Part shown: one piece after another, positions 1-12,422 of the stretch
Position numbering within the stretch: the stretch's first letter is position 1
Layout of the letters: every line of letters starts with the position of its first letter
Source of the DNA: Bdellovibrionales bacterium
Lineage (GTDB): Bacteria > Bdellovibrionota > UBA2428
Direction of reading: 5' to 3'
Assembly: GCA_018266335.1 (NCBI GenBank)
Contig: JAFEAR010000198.1
Span: 1 to 64,000, forward strand
Length of the DNA stretch: 64,000 bases
The notes under the pieces: generated by a model
Database searches by the model: none
Told to the model about the DNA's origin: nothing
What the model saw: only the letters and a program-made list of their open reading frames with translations
Made by a program: the position numbers and the translations under genes

Positions 1-2235
<2,235 letters not shown>

Positions 2236-2345
2236 AATTTCGCTTAAAATATCGCTAAATGCCTGAGTTTGTCAGCATTACGAATAAGACTGACAAAATT
2301 AACTCATTATGTGCATTTGCATGCTTACTTACTAAAACTGCTAGA

Positions 2346-2358
2346 TTTTCAAAGAACA
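2346..2358 (-). promoter_or_regulatory. boxA-like antitermination site in the 16S-23S spacer
   Basis: The transcribed strand reads TGTTCTTTGAAAA, the boxA-type element found in rRNA leaders and spacers, where NusB/NusE load to allow antitermination. An identical 13-mer sits in the 16S leader at 4278-4290. It lies between tRNA-Ile and 23S, the usual place for the second copy. The role is inferred from sequence and position. Confidence 0.7.
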
Positions 2359-2377
2359 AAACAACGTGATTCCAATT

Positions 2378-2454
2378 TGGTGGGCCTAAGAAGATTTGAA
2401 CTTCTGACCTCGTCCTTATCAGGGACGCGCTCTAACCAACTGAGCTATAGGCCC
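2378..2454 (-). tRNA. ileT: tRNA-Ile (anticodon GAU)
   Basis: The minus strand folds as a standard 77-nt tRNA. The acceptor arms GGGCCTA and TAGGCCC pair, followed by discriminator A and an encoded CCA. The D-arm contains AGCTCAGTTGGTTAGAGC, the anticodon loop CTGATAA gives GAU, and the T-loop is TTCAAAT. It is the only tRNA in the 16S-23S spacer. The frequent partner tRNA-Ala is absent from the roughly 140 bases between it and 23S. It is cotranscribed with the rRNAs. Confidence 0.98.
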
Positions 2455-2500
2455 GAATTCTTTTAAAGGCCCCTTGGAAGCACTCGTTGCGCTTTCAAAG

Positions 2501-2513
2501 CTAAATAGTAGGT
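2501..2513 (-). repeat. 3' arm of the 16S precursor processing stem
   Basis: The 13 bases here are the exact reverse complement of 4265-4277, upstream of the 16S 5' end. The two arms therefore flank 16S and can pair in the precursor transcript. Such a long-range stem is the expected RNase III substrate that releases pre-16S. The complementarity is read directly; cleavage by RNase III is inferred from other bacteria. Confidence 0.7.
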
Positions 2514-2601
2514 TCGCTGTCCATATTGAGCTGGATAACTTTCGTTATTCAACTACTGACCATGAACTGGAAGTTTCCGAAGAAACTTCAAAATCCATTA
2601 G

Positions 2602-4151
<1,550 letters not shown>

Positions 4152-4264
4152 AGTTTAAATCCTAAACCATAGACGAACCATTTAACTGGCTTGTTTATGA
4201 ATTACTTTTATTTTGTACGTTCGCTAATCAATTCCATCAGGAAAGATTAACGGGACAGTCGTTT

Positions 4265-4277
4265 ACCTACTATTTAG
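4265..4277 (-). repeat. 5' arm of the 16S precursor processing stem
   Basis: A 13-base segment of the 16S leader, perfectly complementary to the spacer segment 2501-2513. It lies next to the leader boxA (4278-4290), so the order in the transcript is boxA, stem arm, mature 16S. See the partner entry for interpretation. Confidence 0.7.
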
Positions 4278-4290
4278 TTTTCAAAGAACA
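4278..4290 (-). promoter_or_regulatory. boxA-like antitermination site in the 16S leader
   Basis: The transcribed strand reads TGTTCTTTGAAAA, identical to the spacer copy at 2346-2358. Its position upstream of 16S and downstream of the candidate promoter fits the NusB-dependent rRNA antitermination element. Confidence 0.7.
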
Positions 4291-4307
4291 ACTTCAGGAG
4301 TTCGGCT

Positions 4308-4336
4308 GATCTACGGATTGTTCGAGGTCCTGTCAA
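4308..4336 (-). promoter_or_regulatory. candidate rRNA operon promoter
   Basis: The minus strand has a perfect -35 hexamer TTGACA (complement of 4331-4336). After 17 bases comes TAGATC (complement of 4308-4313), a weak -10 with three consensus matches. The A/T-rich stretch just upstream of the -35, on the higher-coordinate side, resembles an UP element as expected for an rRNA promoter. Transcription would start near 4300, then pass boxA and the processing-stem arm into 16S. No transcription data support the choice. Confidence 0.45.
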
Positions 4337-4532
4337 CAGGTGAAAAACAACAAAATGCATTTTCTTCATTTTTTTTTGCCGAAGCCTAAAAGCAAGCTCC
4401 AAATTGATCGTAACTCATTGATTTTTAAGATGGGTGATTTTTAAAAAAAGTCGCTCCGAATTTTTAGATTCTTCGATTTTCTAAAATTCTGCCCGATTTG
4501 TCAGATGTGAAGTCGTCCGATACCACGGAAAG
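4337..4532. other. A/T-rich divergent intergenic region between the rRNA operon and accA
   Basis: With the leader this makes about 380 bases without a coding sequence. It is far richer in A/T than its surroundings, with several T and A runs. On the minus strand it serves as upstream sequence of the rRNA promoter. On the plus strand a -10-like TAAAAT at 4482-4487 could drive accA, but no convincing -35 stands 16-18 bases upstream. No ORF or RNA gene was recognised. Confidence 0.5.
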
Positions 4533-5426
4533 ATGAATCTAAAGACGGATACTGAGAGCGCAAGCACCGAAACCACCAGCTACGAGGTGGCTCCCTCCTC
4601 GGAGAGAATCAAAAAAGCCTGGAGCGTCGTAGAGAAAAGTCGCCATCCGCAACGGCCCCACGCGATTGATTATTTGCACAAGCTCTTCAGTGAATTTGAA
4701 GAATTCAAAGGTGACCGCACCTTCGCCGATGACTCGGCACTCATCTCGGGCGCAGGCATTCTGCGCAATTCTGAGAATGAAGCGGGACTGAAAGTTTTCT
4801 TTCTCGCGCACGAGAAGGGCCGCAACACGAAACAAAAAATTGAGCGCAACTTCGGCATGGCGCGCCCCGAAGGTTATCGCAAGACCGTGCGCATGATGGA
4901 ACTTGCGGAGCGATTCAATCGTCCGATTCTGACTCTCATTGATACGCCGGGAGCTTTTCCCGGAATTGGCGCGGAGGAACGCGGACAGTCGGAAGCGATT
5001 GCGAGCAGCATTTTGAAAATGCTCGAAGTGAAAGTGCCCACCGTGGGCGCAGTCATTGGTGAGGGTGGCTCGGGAGGCGCACTCGCCATTGGCGTGGCTG
5101 ACACTCTGATGATGTTAGAAAATTCTGTTTACTCGGTGATTAGTCCCGAGAGTTGCGCGGCGATTCTTTGGGGCAGCGCTGCGGAATCGAAACAAGCCGC
5201 AGCGGCACTCAAGATGACGGCGCGCGAGACCTTCGACTTGGGAATTTGCGATGAAGTGATTCCCGAGGAAGGCGAAGGCGCACACGTGAATCCCGATTTT
5301 ACGACGAAGATGCTGTTGGATCGCGTGAACTGGCACTTCAAGCGTTTGTTGGCGATGAAGCCCGAGAAGCGCATGGAAGCTCGTTACAAAAAGTTCCGCT
5401 TCATTGATGCCAAACATGTCGGCTGA
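4533..5426 (+). CDS. accA: acetyl-CoA carboxylase carboxyltransferase subunit alpha
   Basis: AccA forms, with AccD, the carboxyltransferase that moves CO2 from biotin on BCCP to acetyl-CoA, giving malonyl-CoA for fatty-acid synthesis in the cytoplasm. The crotonase-fold core shows the family blocks RPEGYRK, DTPGAFPGIGAEERGQSEAI and GEGGSGGALAIG (about residues 110-190). At 297 aa it is slightly shorter than the roughly 320 aa of E. coli, mainly at the N-terminus. The ATG has a purine-rich GGAAAG directly before it and no better upstream start in frame. accD is not in this window. It is the first gene of the accA-yicC-remA-gmk-rel run; its 3' end overlaps yicC. Confidence 0.97.
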   Translation: MNLKTDTESASTETTSYEVAPSSERIKKAWSVVEKSRHPQRPHAIDYLHKLFSEFEEFKGDRTFADDSALISGAGILRNSENEAGLKVFFLAHEKGRNTKQKIERNFGMARPEGYRKTVRMMELAERFNRPILTLIDTPGAFPGIGAEERGQSEAIASSILKMLEVKVPTVGAVIGEGGSGGALAIGVADTLMMLENSVYSVISPESCAAILWGSAAESKQAAAALKMTARETFDLGICDEVIPEEGEGAHVNPDFTTKMLLDRVNWHFKRLLAMKPEKRMEARYKKFRFIDAKHVG

Positions 5427-6324
5427 GAAAACGACGGGAAAGACGGCGCTCACTTCGATGACGGGCTACGCCTGCATTGACGGTGAGATTGGTGGAACAA
5501 AGTATCGCTTTCATTTAAAGTCGGTGAACCACCGCTACTTTGAAATGAAATGGCGGGCGCCGCGGAATTTGCAGAAATTCGAGCTTGAGGCGCGCGCCTA
5601 TATTCAGGAACGCTTGGTGCGTGGAGCCGTTGAGTGTTCGATTGAAACTCCCAACGAAGAGAGCTCCGAAGCCTCGCAGGCTCAGCGCCTCTTTCACAAA
5701 ATGCAGGAAGTTTTAGAAGCTAGCGAGCGCGGCGGATTGTCCCGCTCCGTAAAGGCGCTGGTCCTGGCTAGATTCCCCGATCTTTGGTGGACCGAGCGCA
5801 AGGATACGGAAGTTCCCGACGACGCTCTACGGCCCCTCTGGGAGCGCGTAACGGCCGATTTATTGGAGGCCCGGCAGGAAGAGGGCGCCAAACTCACCCA
5901 AATTCTGGTGGCAGCTAATGAAAAGCTGCTTCATTTACTGGGCAGCATTGAGACCGCTCTTCCCCGCATCCGCGAGAAGAATGAAAAGGCGACCCGCGAG
6001 AAGCTGGCCAAGCTCGCCGAAGAGCTCCACGTGCCCGAAGTGGCGGAGCAACGCCTGTTACAGGAATTCCTGATGACAGCAGAACGCCGCGATGTGGCCG
6101 AGGAGATAGCCCGGATTCGTATTCATGCCGAGGCCGCCCGGAAATTGCTCCGCAATCCACCGCCCAAATCGTGCGGAAAGAAACTGGAGTTCATTCTGCA
6201 GGAGCTCCACCGGGAATGGACCACTCTGGGGAACAAGATTCAAGATGCGGATTTGGCCGAAACGGTTATCGACGCCAAATTGGAATTGGACCGGATGAAG
6301 GAGCAGAGCGCCAACGTGTGCTAG
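5407..6324 (+). CDS. yicC: YicC family endoribonuclease
   Basis: About 305 aa with the YicC N-terminal signature SMTGYA and the motif SVNHRYFE near residues 40-50. The C-terminal DUF1732 block contains GKKLEFILQELHREWTTLGNK near the end. E. coli YicC has been described as an endoribonuclease acting on RNA; the biological target here is unknown. Starts are possible at TTG 5404, ATG 5407 or ATG 5416, all inside the 3' end of accA, so translation is probably coupled to accA. No strong ribosome-binding site separates the choices. The position immediately upstream of remA and gmk is a conserved neighbourhood in Firmicutes and several proteobacteria. Confidence 0.92.
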   Translation: MPNMSAEKTTGKTALTSMTGYACIDGEIGGTKYRFHLKSVNHRYFEMKWRAPRNLQKFELEARAYIQERLVRGAVECSIETPNEESSEASQAQRLFHKMQEVLEASERGGLSRSVKALVLARFPDLWWTERKDTEVPDDALRPLWERVTADLLEARQEEGAKLTQILVAANEKLLHLLGSIETALPRIREKNEKATREKLAKLAEELHVPEVAEQRLLQEFLMTAERRDVAEEIARIRIHAEAARKLLRNPPPKSCGKKLEFILQELHREWTTLGNKIQDADLAETVIDAKLELDRMKEQSANVC

Positions 6325-6336
6325 ACGACATCCAAG

Positions 6337-6603
6337 ATGAGCACGAAGTCCAAAATGCCTATGCTCGATGTTGGTTTCGGCAACGTGGTGCCCAAAGACA
6401 AAATTGTCGCCATCGTGGCCTTTGATTCCGACCCCGTGCGGAAGCACTGCACGGAACTAGAGAAAATGCATCGCGTTATTGATGCCTCCAAGGGCCGTAA
6501 AGTGAAGAGCGTGGTTTATCTGGATTCCTCGTTTTTAGTGCTCTCGGCAGTGGCCCGGGAAACTCTTAACGAAAGGCTGGAAGGTCAGGGGACAGAATCC
6601 TGA
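6337..6603 (+). CDS. RemA-like (DUF370) regulatory protein
   Basis: 88 aa. The core matches the RemA/DUF370 family: LDVGFGNVVPKDKIVAIVAF early, then the D-A-S-K-GRK-V block, DSSFLVLSA and a final RETLNERL segment. In Bacillus subtilis RemA is a DNA-binding activator of biofilm matrix and osmoprotection genes. Whether it does the same here is not known. It lies 12 bases after yicC and just before gmk, the same order as in many Firmicutes, which supports the assignment. The N-terminus is a few residues longer than usual; an internal Met at residue 7 is an alternative start. Confidence 0.85.
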   Translation: MSTKSKMPMLDVGFGNVVPKDKIVAIVAFDSDPVRKHCTELEKMHRVIDASKGRKVKSVVYLDSSFLVLSAVARETLNERLEGQGTES

Positions 6604-6622
6604 TTTGTGCTATTCTCTTCGA

Positions 6623-7192
6623 ATGGCGGCGCGAGAAGGCTTACTCGTAGTACTTTCGGCTCCCAGCGGGGGAGGAAAAACCACCCTGGCTAACGAGCTC
6701 ATTAGTCGCTTCGAAAATGCTCGCCGTTCGATCAGCGTTACGACCCGGCCTCCACGGAAAACTGAAATTCAGGGCCAGGATTATCACTTCATTTCGGACG
6801 CTGAATTTGAGAAGCTCGTTAAGGACAACGCCTTTGCCGAATGGGCCCACGTTCACGGTTACCGTTACGGCACGACGAAGGCCTCGATCAAAGAGGGCAA
6901 GGAACGCGGTGAAATCGTGTTTCTGGCCATCGACGTGCAGGGCGCGCGCAATATTAAAAATGCCATTCCGGACGCCCTGTTAATCTTTGTGACTCCTCCC
7001 GATTTCGATATTTTGGAAACTCGGCTCCGCAAGCGGGGCACCGAAAACGATCAGGAAATTCGTAAGCGCCTAGAGAATGCCCGCAAGGAAATTGCTCAGG
7101 CCGAGGCCTTTGACTTTCAAGTTCTCAATGACCGCCTCGACCGCGCCGCTCTCGAGATTGAATCAATCATCCGTAAGCGCCTCGGTCTATGA
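6623..7192 (+). CDS. gmk: guanylate kinase
   Basis: Gmk phosphorylates GMP to GDP with ATP. The protein (189 aa) begins with the P-loop LLVVLSAPSGGGKTTLANEL, followed by the GMP-binding segment SVTTRPPRKTE and the block VHGYRYGT. The DVQGA motif and a helical lid with R-L-R-K-RGTE follow. ATG at 6623 is preferred; a TTG six codons upstream would add residues not found in the family. It ends in ATGA, overlapping rel by four bases. Pairing Gmk with Rel is functionally apt because (p)ppGpp is made from GTP/GDP and inhibits guanylate kinases in several bacteria. Confidence 0.97.
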   Translation: MAAREGLLVVLSAPSGGGKTTLANELISRFENARRSISVTTRPPRKTEIQGQDYHFISDAEFEKLVKDNAFAEWAHVHGYRYGTTKASIKEGKERGEIVFLAIDVQGARNIKNAIPDALLIFVTPPDFDILETRLRKRGTENDQEIRKRLENARKEIAQAEAFDFQVLNDRLDRAALEIESIIRKRLGL

Positions 7193-9375
7193 AGGATGAG
7201 CCTTTACCCACTATTGAGTCCCTGAAGGCGGCGATTGCCGCTTACTATCCCGACGCCGATTTAGCTAAGGTTCAACGGGCCCACGATTTGGCCGTGTCTC
7301 TCCACGAGGGACAGGTAAGAAAATCGGGAGAGCCGTACATCATCCATCCCCTGCAGGTGGCCATGATTTTGGCCCGCATGCGCATGGACATTGCCACCAT
7401 CGTTACGGGACTTCTGCACGACACCGTGGAGGATACAGCCACCACCGTTCAGGATGTTCAGGAAGCCTTTGGCCCCGAAGTGGCACAGCTGGTGGACGGC
7501 GTTACTAAGATTTCGGCCATTAGTTTTAAATCGAGCCACGAAAAGCAGGCCGAGAACTTCCGCAAAATGATTTTGGCCATGGCCAAGGACTTGCGGGTGA
7601 TCATCGTGAAACTTGCCGATCGCACGCACAATATGCGCACGCTCGAGTACATGACGCCGAAGAAGCAGGTTGAAATTGCGCAGGAGACCATTGAGATCTA
7701 CGCCCCACTGGCAAACCGGCTGGGGATTTCGTGGCTCAAGATGGAGCTTGAGGACCTGTGCCTGCGCTATTTGCACCCCGAAGTTTATTACAAACTCGCC
7801 CGCTTGGTGGCCAAGAAGAAAACCGAGCGCGATCAGTACATCGACAAGCTGATTAAAATTCTGACCGATAAGCTCGCCGAATATGGCGTGAAAGTGAAAA
7901 TTTCGGGCCGCGCCAAGCACTTTTATTCCATCTACAAAAAGATGGATACGCGGGGCATGAGCTTTGAGGAAGTGCACGATCTGGTGGCCTTTCGCATCGT
8001 CACGAACACCGTGGCCGAATGTTACGAGGCGCTGGGCATTGTGCACTCGTTCTTCAAGCCCGTGCCGGGTCGCTTTAAAGATTACATCGCGATGCCGAAG
8101 AACAACATGTACCAGTCGCTGCACACGACGGTGATTGGTCCCTTCGGCGAACGTCTCGAAATTCAGATTCGCACCGAGGACATGCATCGCATCGCAGAGG
8201 CGGGCATCGCCGCACACTGGGAATACAAAGAGGGCAAACTCAGCCAGAAGGATTTGTCGAAGTTCCAGTGGCTCCGCCAATTGGTGGAAGCGCAGGAGAC
8301 GCTCGACAATCCAACGGAGTTTTTGGAGTCCGTTAAACTCGATCTCTTTGCTGGGGACATTTACGTCTTCACTCCGAAGGGTGAAATTCGGGAACTGCCG
8401 GTGGGTGCAACGCCCCTTGATTTTGCCTATTCGATTCACACCGACGTGGGCCACCGCTGCACCGGCGCCAAAGTGAACGGGCGCATGGTGTCGCTCAAAC
8501 ATAAGTTGCGCTCGGGCGATACCATTGAAATTGTGACTTCGGCCACCCAGAAGCCCAGCAAGGACTGGCTGAAAATCGTGAAGACGGGTCGCGCCCGGTC
8601 CAAAATTAGTCAGGTGATCCGATCGGAAGAGCGTGTGCGCGCGCGCGACCTGGGCTACGAAATGCTCGACAAGGAATTCCGCCGCTACGGCCAGTCCCTA
8701 TCGAAATTTGAAAAACAAAAGGACGTGCCGGCCCTGATGAGTCAGCTCTCCTTCGCGGGCATTGAAGAAATGTTTATTTCGGTGGGCTACGGCAAGGCTC
8801 ATCCGGATAAAATTCTGGATAAGCTTTTTCCGGACAAGAAACCGGTCGAAACGAGTCCGGCCACGCCGCCTACTCAGCTTTCGTTCCTGTCGAACATTCT
8901 GACGAAAGCCAAACAGCAGTTCAACAGCTCGGAACGTAAGCACTACGTGAAAATCGAAGGCATCGACGACATTCTGGTGCGCTTTGGTCGCTGCTGTAAT
9001 CCGCTGCCGGGAGACGAGATTGTGGGATTTATCTCGCGCGGACGCGGCGTGACGGTGCACAAACTAGGTTGCCCACGCACGGTGAATTTGGATCAGAACC
9101 GGAGCGTCGAGGTGTCGTGGTCGAGCGGCGGCCCACGCATGACCCGCGACGTGAAAATCAAGGTGCTGTGTCAGGACGAGCCCGGCCTGCTGAACGACAT
9201 GGCCCGCGTGATTAGCACCCAGGGCGTAAACATTAAGTCGCTCAACATCCGCGTAGGCGAAGACAAAAAGGCCGTAGGCACCTTTGATTTGGAAGTGAAG
9301 AACAAGGAGCAGCTCGCTTCGTGCATCAAAGAGCTTGAAGGCCTGGCCGGAATTATTTCCGTTAAACGTCTGTAG
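7189..9375 (+). CDS. rel: bifunctional (p)ppGpp synthetase/hydrolase (long RSH, Rel/SpoT type)
   Basis: 728 aa with the full long-RSH order. An HD hydrolase domain carries H53 and the H77-D78 pair in LLHDTVED. The synthetase domain has R295-F-K-D followed by YIAMPKNNMYQSLHTT, then a TGS domain (about 390-450), a Cys-containing zinc-finger-like stretch near GRCCNPLPGD, and a C-terminal ACT domain. The RXKD motif, rather than EXDD, marks bifunctional Rel enzymes. With an intact HD motif this is predicted to both make and destroy the alarmone. It starts at ATG 7189 overlapping gmk and ends 14 bases inside the convergent miaA. Confidence 0.97.
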   Translation: MKDEPLPTIESLKAAIAAYYPDADLAKVQRAHDLAVSLHEGQVRKSGEPYIIHPLQVAMILARMRMDIATIVTGLLHDTVEDTATTVQDVQEAFGPEVAQLVDGVTKISAISFKSSHEKQAENFRKMILAMAKDLRVIIVKLADRTHNMRTLEYMTPKKQVEIAQETIEIYAPLANRLGISWLKMELEDLCLRYLHPEVYYKLARLVAKKKTERDQYIDKLIKILTDKLAEYGVKVKISGRAKHFYSIYKKMDTRGMSFEEVHDLVAFRIVTNTVAECYEALGIVHSFFKPVPGRFKDYIAMPKNNMYQSLHTTVIGPFGERLEIQIRTEDMHRIAEAGIAAHWEYKEGKLSQKDLSKFQWLRQLVEAQETLDNPTEFLESVKLDLFAGDIYVFTPKGEIRELPVGATPLDFAYSIHTDVGHRCTGAKVNGRMVSLKHKLRSGDTIEIVTSATQKPSKDWLKIVKTGRARSKISQVIRSEERVRARDLGYEMLDKEFRRYGQSLSKFEKQKDVPALMSQLSFAGIEEMFISVGYGKAHPDKILDKLFPDKKPVETSPATPPTQLSFLSNILTKAKQQFNSSERKHYVKIEGIDDILVRFGRCCNPLPGDEIVGFISRGRGVTVHKLGCPRTVNLDQNRSVEVSWSSGGPRMTRDVKIKVLCQDEPGLLNDMARVISTQGVNIKSLNIRVGEDKKAVGTFDLEVKNKEQLASCIKELEGLAGIISVKRL

Positions 9376-10285
9376 ACTCGGCGCCCTTACGCAGTCCGCG
9401 CAGCCAGGTGCGCTGCTTTTTGGCCAGCTGCAGGTGCGCGATGAGAATTTGTTCTTCTAATTGCTCCCACGGAAATTTGTTTTGCAAGCCTTCGACAATT
9501 TGCCGGTAGCCCACACTCTCGAGCGCCGGAGAGCCCTCGCCGTACTGCGCCAGCAGCGCGCGCACTTCAGCCACCCAGTCTTGCTCGAGCATGGCTTGAA
9601 TGCGCGAGCGTAAGGCGCTGCGCACGTTCTCGGAAGCAGAGCCCTCACCCACGGCCAGACAATCTACTTCCGTCCAGGAGCGACGCGCCGGCCCCTGCCC
9701 CAGAACGAGGGCCTCGTAGCTGAGCCCCTGGCGCTCGGTGAGATCGAGATAACGCGTAAGCCGGTAACGGTCGTTCGGGTGGATTTTTTCGACCCAGCGA
9801 GCATCCTGCGCACTTAAGCGCCGATGCAACTCGGCATTGGACACGCCTTCGAGCGTAGCGACGAAAACGGGATCGGAAGCCTCGCCGGGCGCCATGCCCT
9901 GAACGAGGGCCCGTTCGTAAAAATGCGAGCCCCCCACACAAATGACGGGCCGCCGATGAGCTAGAGCATTTTCAATGGTCGGCAATACTTGGCGAATGAA
10001 ATCCGAAGCGGTCACTTGTTGGGAGGGGGCGAACAAATCCAGCCCCACCCAATCAAAATCGCTGCGCTCGGCGCCCAGGGGCTTGGCCGAGCCGATGTCG
10101 AGCTCGCGGTACATGGCAATGGAGTCTACACTCACCAGGAGCGGTTCCCGGAGGCGCTGGGCATAATGCGTGCGCACGTAATCCAAGACGGTGCGAGTTT
10201 TTCCGGAACCCGTAGCTCCGAGCACCGACAGCAACCCACTCCCCGACCACTGCGAAATATGGGAGAGCCAATGACGTTGAACCAT
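9362..10285 (-). CDS. miaA: tRNA dimethylallyltransferase
   Basis: MiaA adds a dimethylallyl group to N6 of A37 in tRNAs reading UNN codons. The 307-aa protein has the P-loop LGATGSGKT near the N-terminus, DSIAMYRELDIGSAKP, a GGSHFY block, IHPNDRYRLTRYLDL and GYRQIVEGLQ. The C-terminal KKQRTWLRG is typical of the family. Several positions differ from the usual consensus (GGSHFY instead of GGTGLY), so it is a somewhat divergent member. It lies seven bases after mutL, so the two are probably one transcript, and it ends convergently with rel. Confidence 0.94.
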   Translation of the reverse strand: MVQRHWLSHISQWSGSGLLSVLGATGSGKTRTVLDYVRTHYAQRLREPLLVSVDSIAMYRELDIGSAKPLGAERSDFDWVGLDLFAPSQQVTASDFIRQVLPTIENALAHRRPVICVGGSHFYERALVQGMAPGEASDPVFVATLEGVSNAELHRRLSAQDARWVEKIHPNDRYRLTRYLDLTERQGLSYEALVLGQGPARRSWTEVDCLAVGEGSASENVRSALRSRIQAMLEQDWVAEVRALLAQYGEGSPALESVGYRQIVEGLQNKFPWEQLEEQILIAHLQLAKKQRTWLRGLRKGAESTDV

Positions 10286-10291
10286 GAACCC

Positions 10292-12112
10292 TCAGCGATG
10301 GAACATGGATTCAATTTGGAGCGTAGACATGAGGAACCACACCGGGCGGCCGTGCGGACAGAGGCCACCCCAATCGATGGTGTCGAGCTCCTGGAGGAGA
10401 GCGCGGATTTCGTCGTTCCCTAGGCGCTGGCCACGGCGCACACTGCCGTGGCAGGCGAGCGATGCGGCAATGCGCACGCGCAAGTTGGCCACGATGCGGT
10501 CCGTGACGCCAGCGCCGGTGATTTCGGCAACGGTTTGCTCGACGAGATCGTCCCAATCAAGGCGACGATCGGTTTCGGGCACAGCGATGATTTCGACTTC
10601 GCCCTTGGGGAGCGTGTCGGCGTCGGCGAATTCGAAACCGATCTTCTCGAGTGCCGCGGTGAGCGTGGATTCCGAGCCATCCATAGAGAGCGGAAGTTTG
10701 AGCCGAATAGGAATGAAGAGCGGCTTAGAACGGAGCAGATTGAGGCGCGCCAACTGTTTTTCGAAGTTAATGCGCTCGTGCGCAGCGTGCTGGTCGATAA
10801 CGATGAGGCCTTCCGCAGATTCACAGAGAATCCAAGCGGCCGAGGCTTCGCCGATGACGCGCAGATCTGCAAAGCGGAACGCAGGTTTGATGCGCTCCTG
10901 CACAATTTGCACGGTCGCCGCGTTGAAGGCTTTAGGCGCAGAAGGAACGAATGCTGGCGCTGGCACCAGCGATGCGAAACTCACACCACTAGTGGTCTCC
11001 AGATTCGTTTCAACGGCGGGGCCCGCTGCGGAACTCGGCTGCGAGGCTGCGAAGGTGGGAAGCTCCACTTGCTCGGCCCGAGCTTCGGGCGCGACCGGGG
11101 CCTTGGCCCGCGCGGCGAGGGCGTCGCGCACGATGCCGTACACGAGACCGCCGACGTTGAAACCCGAGGACCAACGGATTTCTTTTTTCTGCGGGTGAAT
11201 GTTGACGTCGATGAGTGTGGGATCGACCACGACGCTGACTTGCGCGACCGGAAAACGACCTACTTCGATGAGTCCGGCGAAAGCCTCGCGGAGCACGTAC
11301 GGCAAGCGCTTGTCGGTGATGGGCCGACCGTTAACGCTGAGGCGGACGGATTTTTGGGTCTGGCTGGAGGCCGGAGGCAAAAAGAACGAGAGATCGAGAT
11401 GATTCACGCCCGGAGCGAGTCCATCGAGTTGAATGTCTTTGCGCTCGGCCAAGGTGCCTTCGATGGCCTCCAGACGCGTGCCGAGATCGCTCGCGCGCAA
11501 CTCACGCTGAGCCGTGAGTTCGCCGCGGGAATCTACGATGGACCAAGAAAAGGCCACTTGAGGGTGCGAGAGGGCGAGCGCTTCCAGCGCATCTACACAG
11601 TCGTTGGCCTCTAAACCGGGCTTGCGCAAAAACTTGCGCCGCGCGGGAACGTTGAAGAAGAGATCCTCCAGCAAAACCCGAGTGCCGCGCTTGCGGGTGC
11701 CCGGACGAACGTCCTGGCGGGCTCCCCCCACGACCTGAAGCACCCAGGCGCCGTCGCCTTCACGGAAGGTGTCGATGGTGAGCCGGCTTACGGAAGCGGC
11801 GGCCGAGAGGGCCTCACCGCGAAAACCCAGGGAGGAAATAGCCTCGAGATCTTCGAGCTGAGAGATTTTGCTAGTGGCGTGACGCTGAATGCAGGCGTCG
11901 AGGTCTTCGCGGGACATACCCCAGCCATCGTCTTCGACCTGTAACGAGCGTAAACCACCCTCCACGACCGTGATTTGGAGTTTGCGGGCGCCCGCATCGA
12001 CCGCGTTCTCGACGAGCTCCTTGAGGATGGAGGCGGGTTTATCGACAACTTCGCCGGCCGCGATGCGGTGAATGATTTCCGGCGGGAGCAGCTGGATTTT
12101 CCGTGCGCTCAT
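10292..12112 (-). CDS. mutL: DNA mismatch repair protein MutL (endonuclease type)
   Basis: 606 aa from ATG at 12112, the start matching the family sequence IQLLPPEIIHRIAAGEVVDK; a longer frame to 12295 lacks family similarity. The N-terminal GHKL ATPase shows ELVENAVDAGA, DDGWGM, HATSKI and GFRGEAL. The C-terminal domain has DQHAAHERINFE, matching DQHA(X)2E(X)4E of MutL endonucleases, plus ACHGSVRRGQ and CPHGRP. MutL here is therefore predicted to nick DNA itself, as in organisms without MutH. It couples MutS mismatch recognition to strand removal. It is upstream of miaA. Confidence 0.96.
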   Translation of the reverse strand: MSARKIQLLPPEIIHRIAAGEVVDKPASILKELVENAVDAGARKLQITVVEGGLRSLQVEDDGWGMSREDLDACIQRHATSKISQLEDLEAISSLGFRGEALSAAASVSRLTIDTFREGDGAWVLQVVGGARQDVRPGTRKRGTRVLLEDLFFNVPARRKFLRKPGLEANDCVDALEALALSHPQVAFSWSIVDSRGELTAQRELRASDLGTRLEAIEGTLAERKDIQLDGLAPGVNHLDLSFFLPPASSQTQKSVRLSVNGRPITDKRLPYVLREAFAGLIEVGRFPVAQVSVVVDPTLIDVNIHPQKKEIRWSSGFNVGGLVYGIVRDALAARAKAPVAPEARAEQVELPTFAASQPSSAAGPAVETNLETTSGVSFASLVPAPAFVPSAPKAFNAATVQIVQERIKPAFRFADLRVIGEASAAWILCESAEGLIVIDQHAAHERINFEKQLARLNLLRSKPLFIPIRLKLPLSMDGSESTLTAALEKIGFEFADADTLPKGEVEIIAVPETDRRLDWDDLVEQTVAEITGAGVTDRIVANLRVRIAASLACHGSVRRGQRLGNDEIRALLQELDTIDWGGLCPHGRPVWFLMSTLQIESMFHR

Positions 12113-12422
12113 AGGGCTTGGGCTATACCTTCCGTGGACACTCTGTCCAATTGTTCGACGTGGCGCCGGACAATTTGCGCCCAACTTAGAAATAATTCTT
12201 AAAATTAGCGAGTTAAGCCTGCCCCAAAATCGACGTAAACCTCGACAACCGAAGTTCTCAGGAAAGCGTCGAAAAGATCGACACGTGACCAGCAAAAAAC
12301 GTTCTCGTTAACTGCATGATTTTCCATGCAAAAGTAGATTTCAGCCACTTGGCCCGATCAGTGCATATAGGAAGTCGGCACGATGATCCCCACGACGGGG
12401 AGCTAAAAGCCAGGAGACTGAG
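12113..12422. other. divergent intergenic region with small inverted repeats
   Basis: This 310-base gap separates divergent mutL and the secreted-protein gene. It contains a perfect 6-bp inverted repeat TGCATG-attttc-CATGCA at 12313-12330. A 5-bp hairpin TCCCC-acgac-GGGGA at 12387-12401 lies just upstream of the ribosome-binding site CAGGAG (12411-12416) of the next gene. An ATATA-containing stretch near 12364 may be part of a -10 element, but no clear -35 was seen. No ORF or RNA gene was recognised. Confidence 0.4.

Noticed and set aside
7261..8502. 413-codon open frame on the minus strand
   Set aside because: It is antisense to the hydrolase and synthetase domains of rel, is His/Phe/Leu-rich as expected from the complement of rel codons, and matches no family.
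10448..11614. 388-codon open frame on the plus strand
   Set aside because: It is antisense to mutL; the mutL frame carries all conserved MutL motifs.
12113..12295. Longer mutL start at 12295
   Set aside because: The extra 61 residues have no MutL similarity; the family N-terminus begins at ATG 12112.
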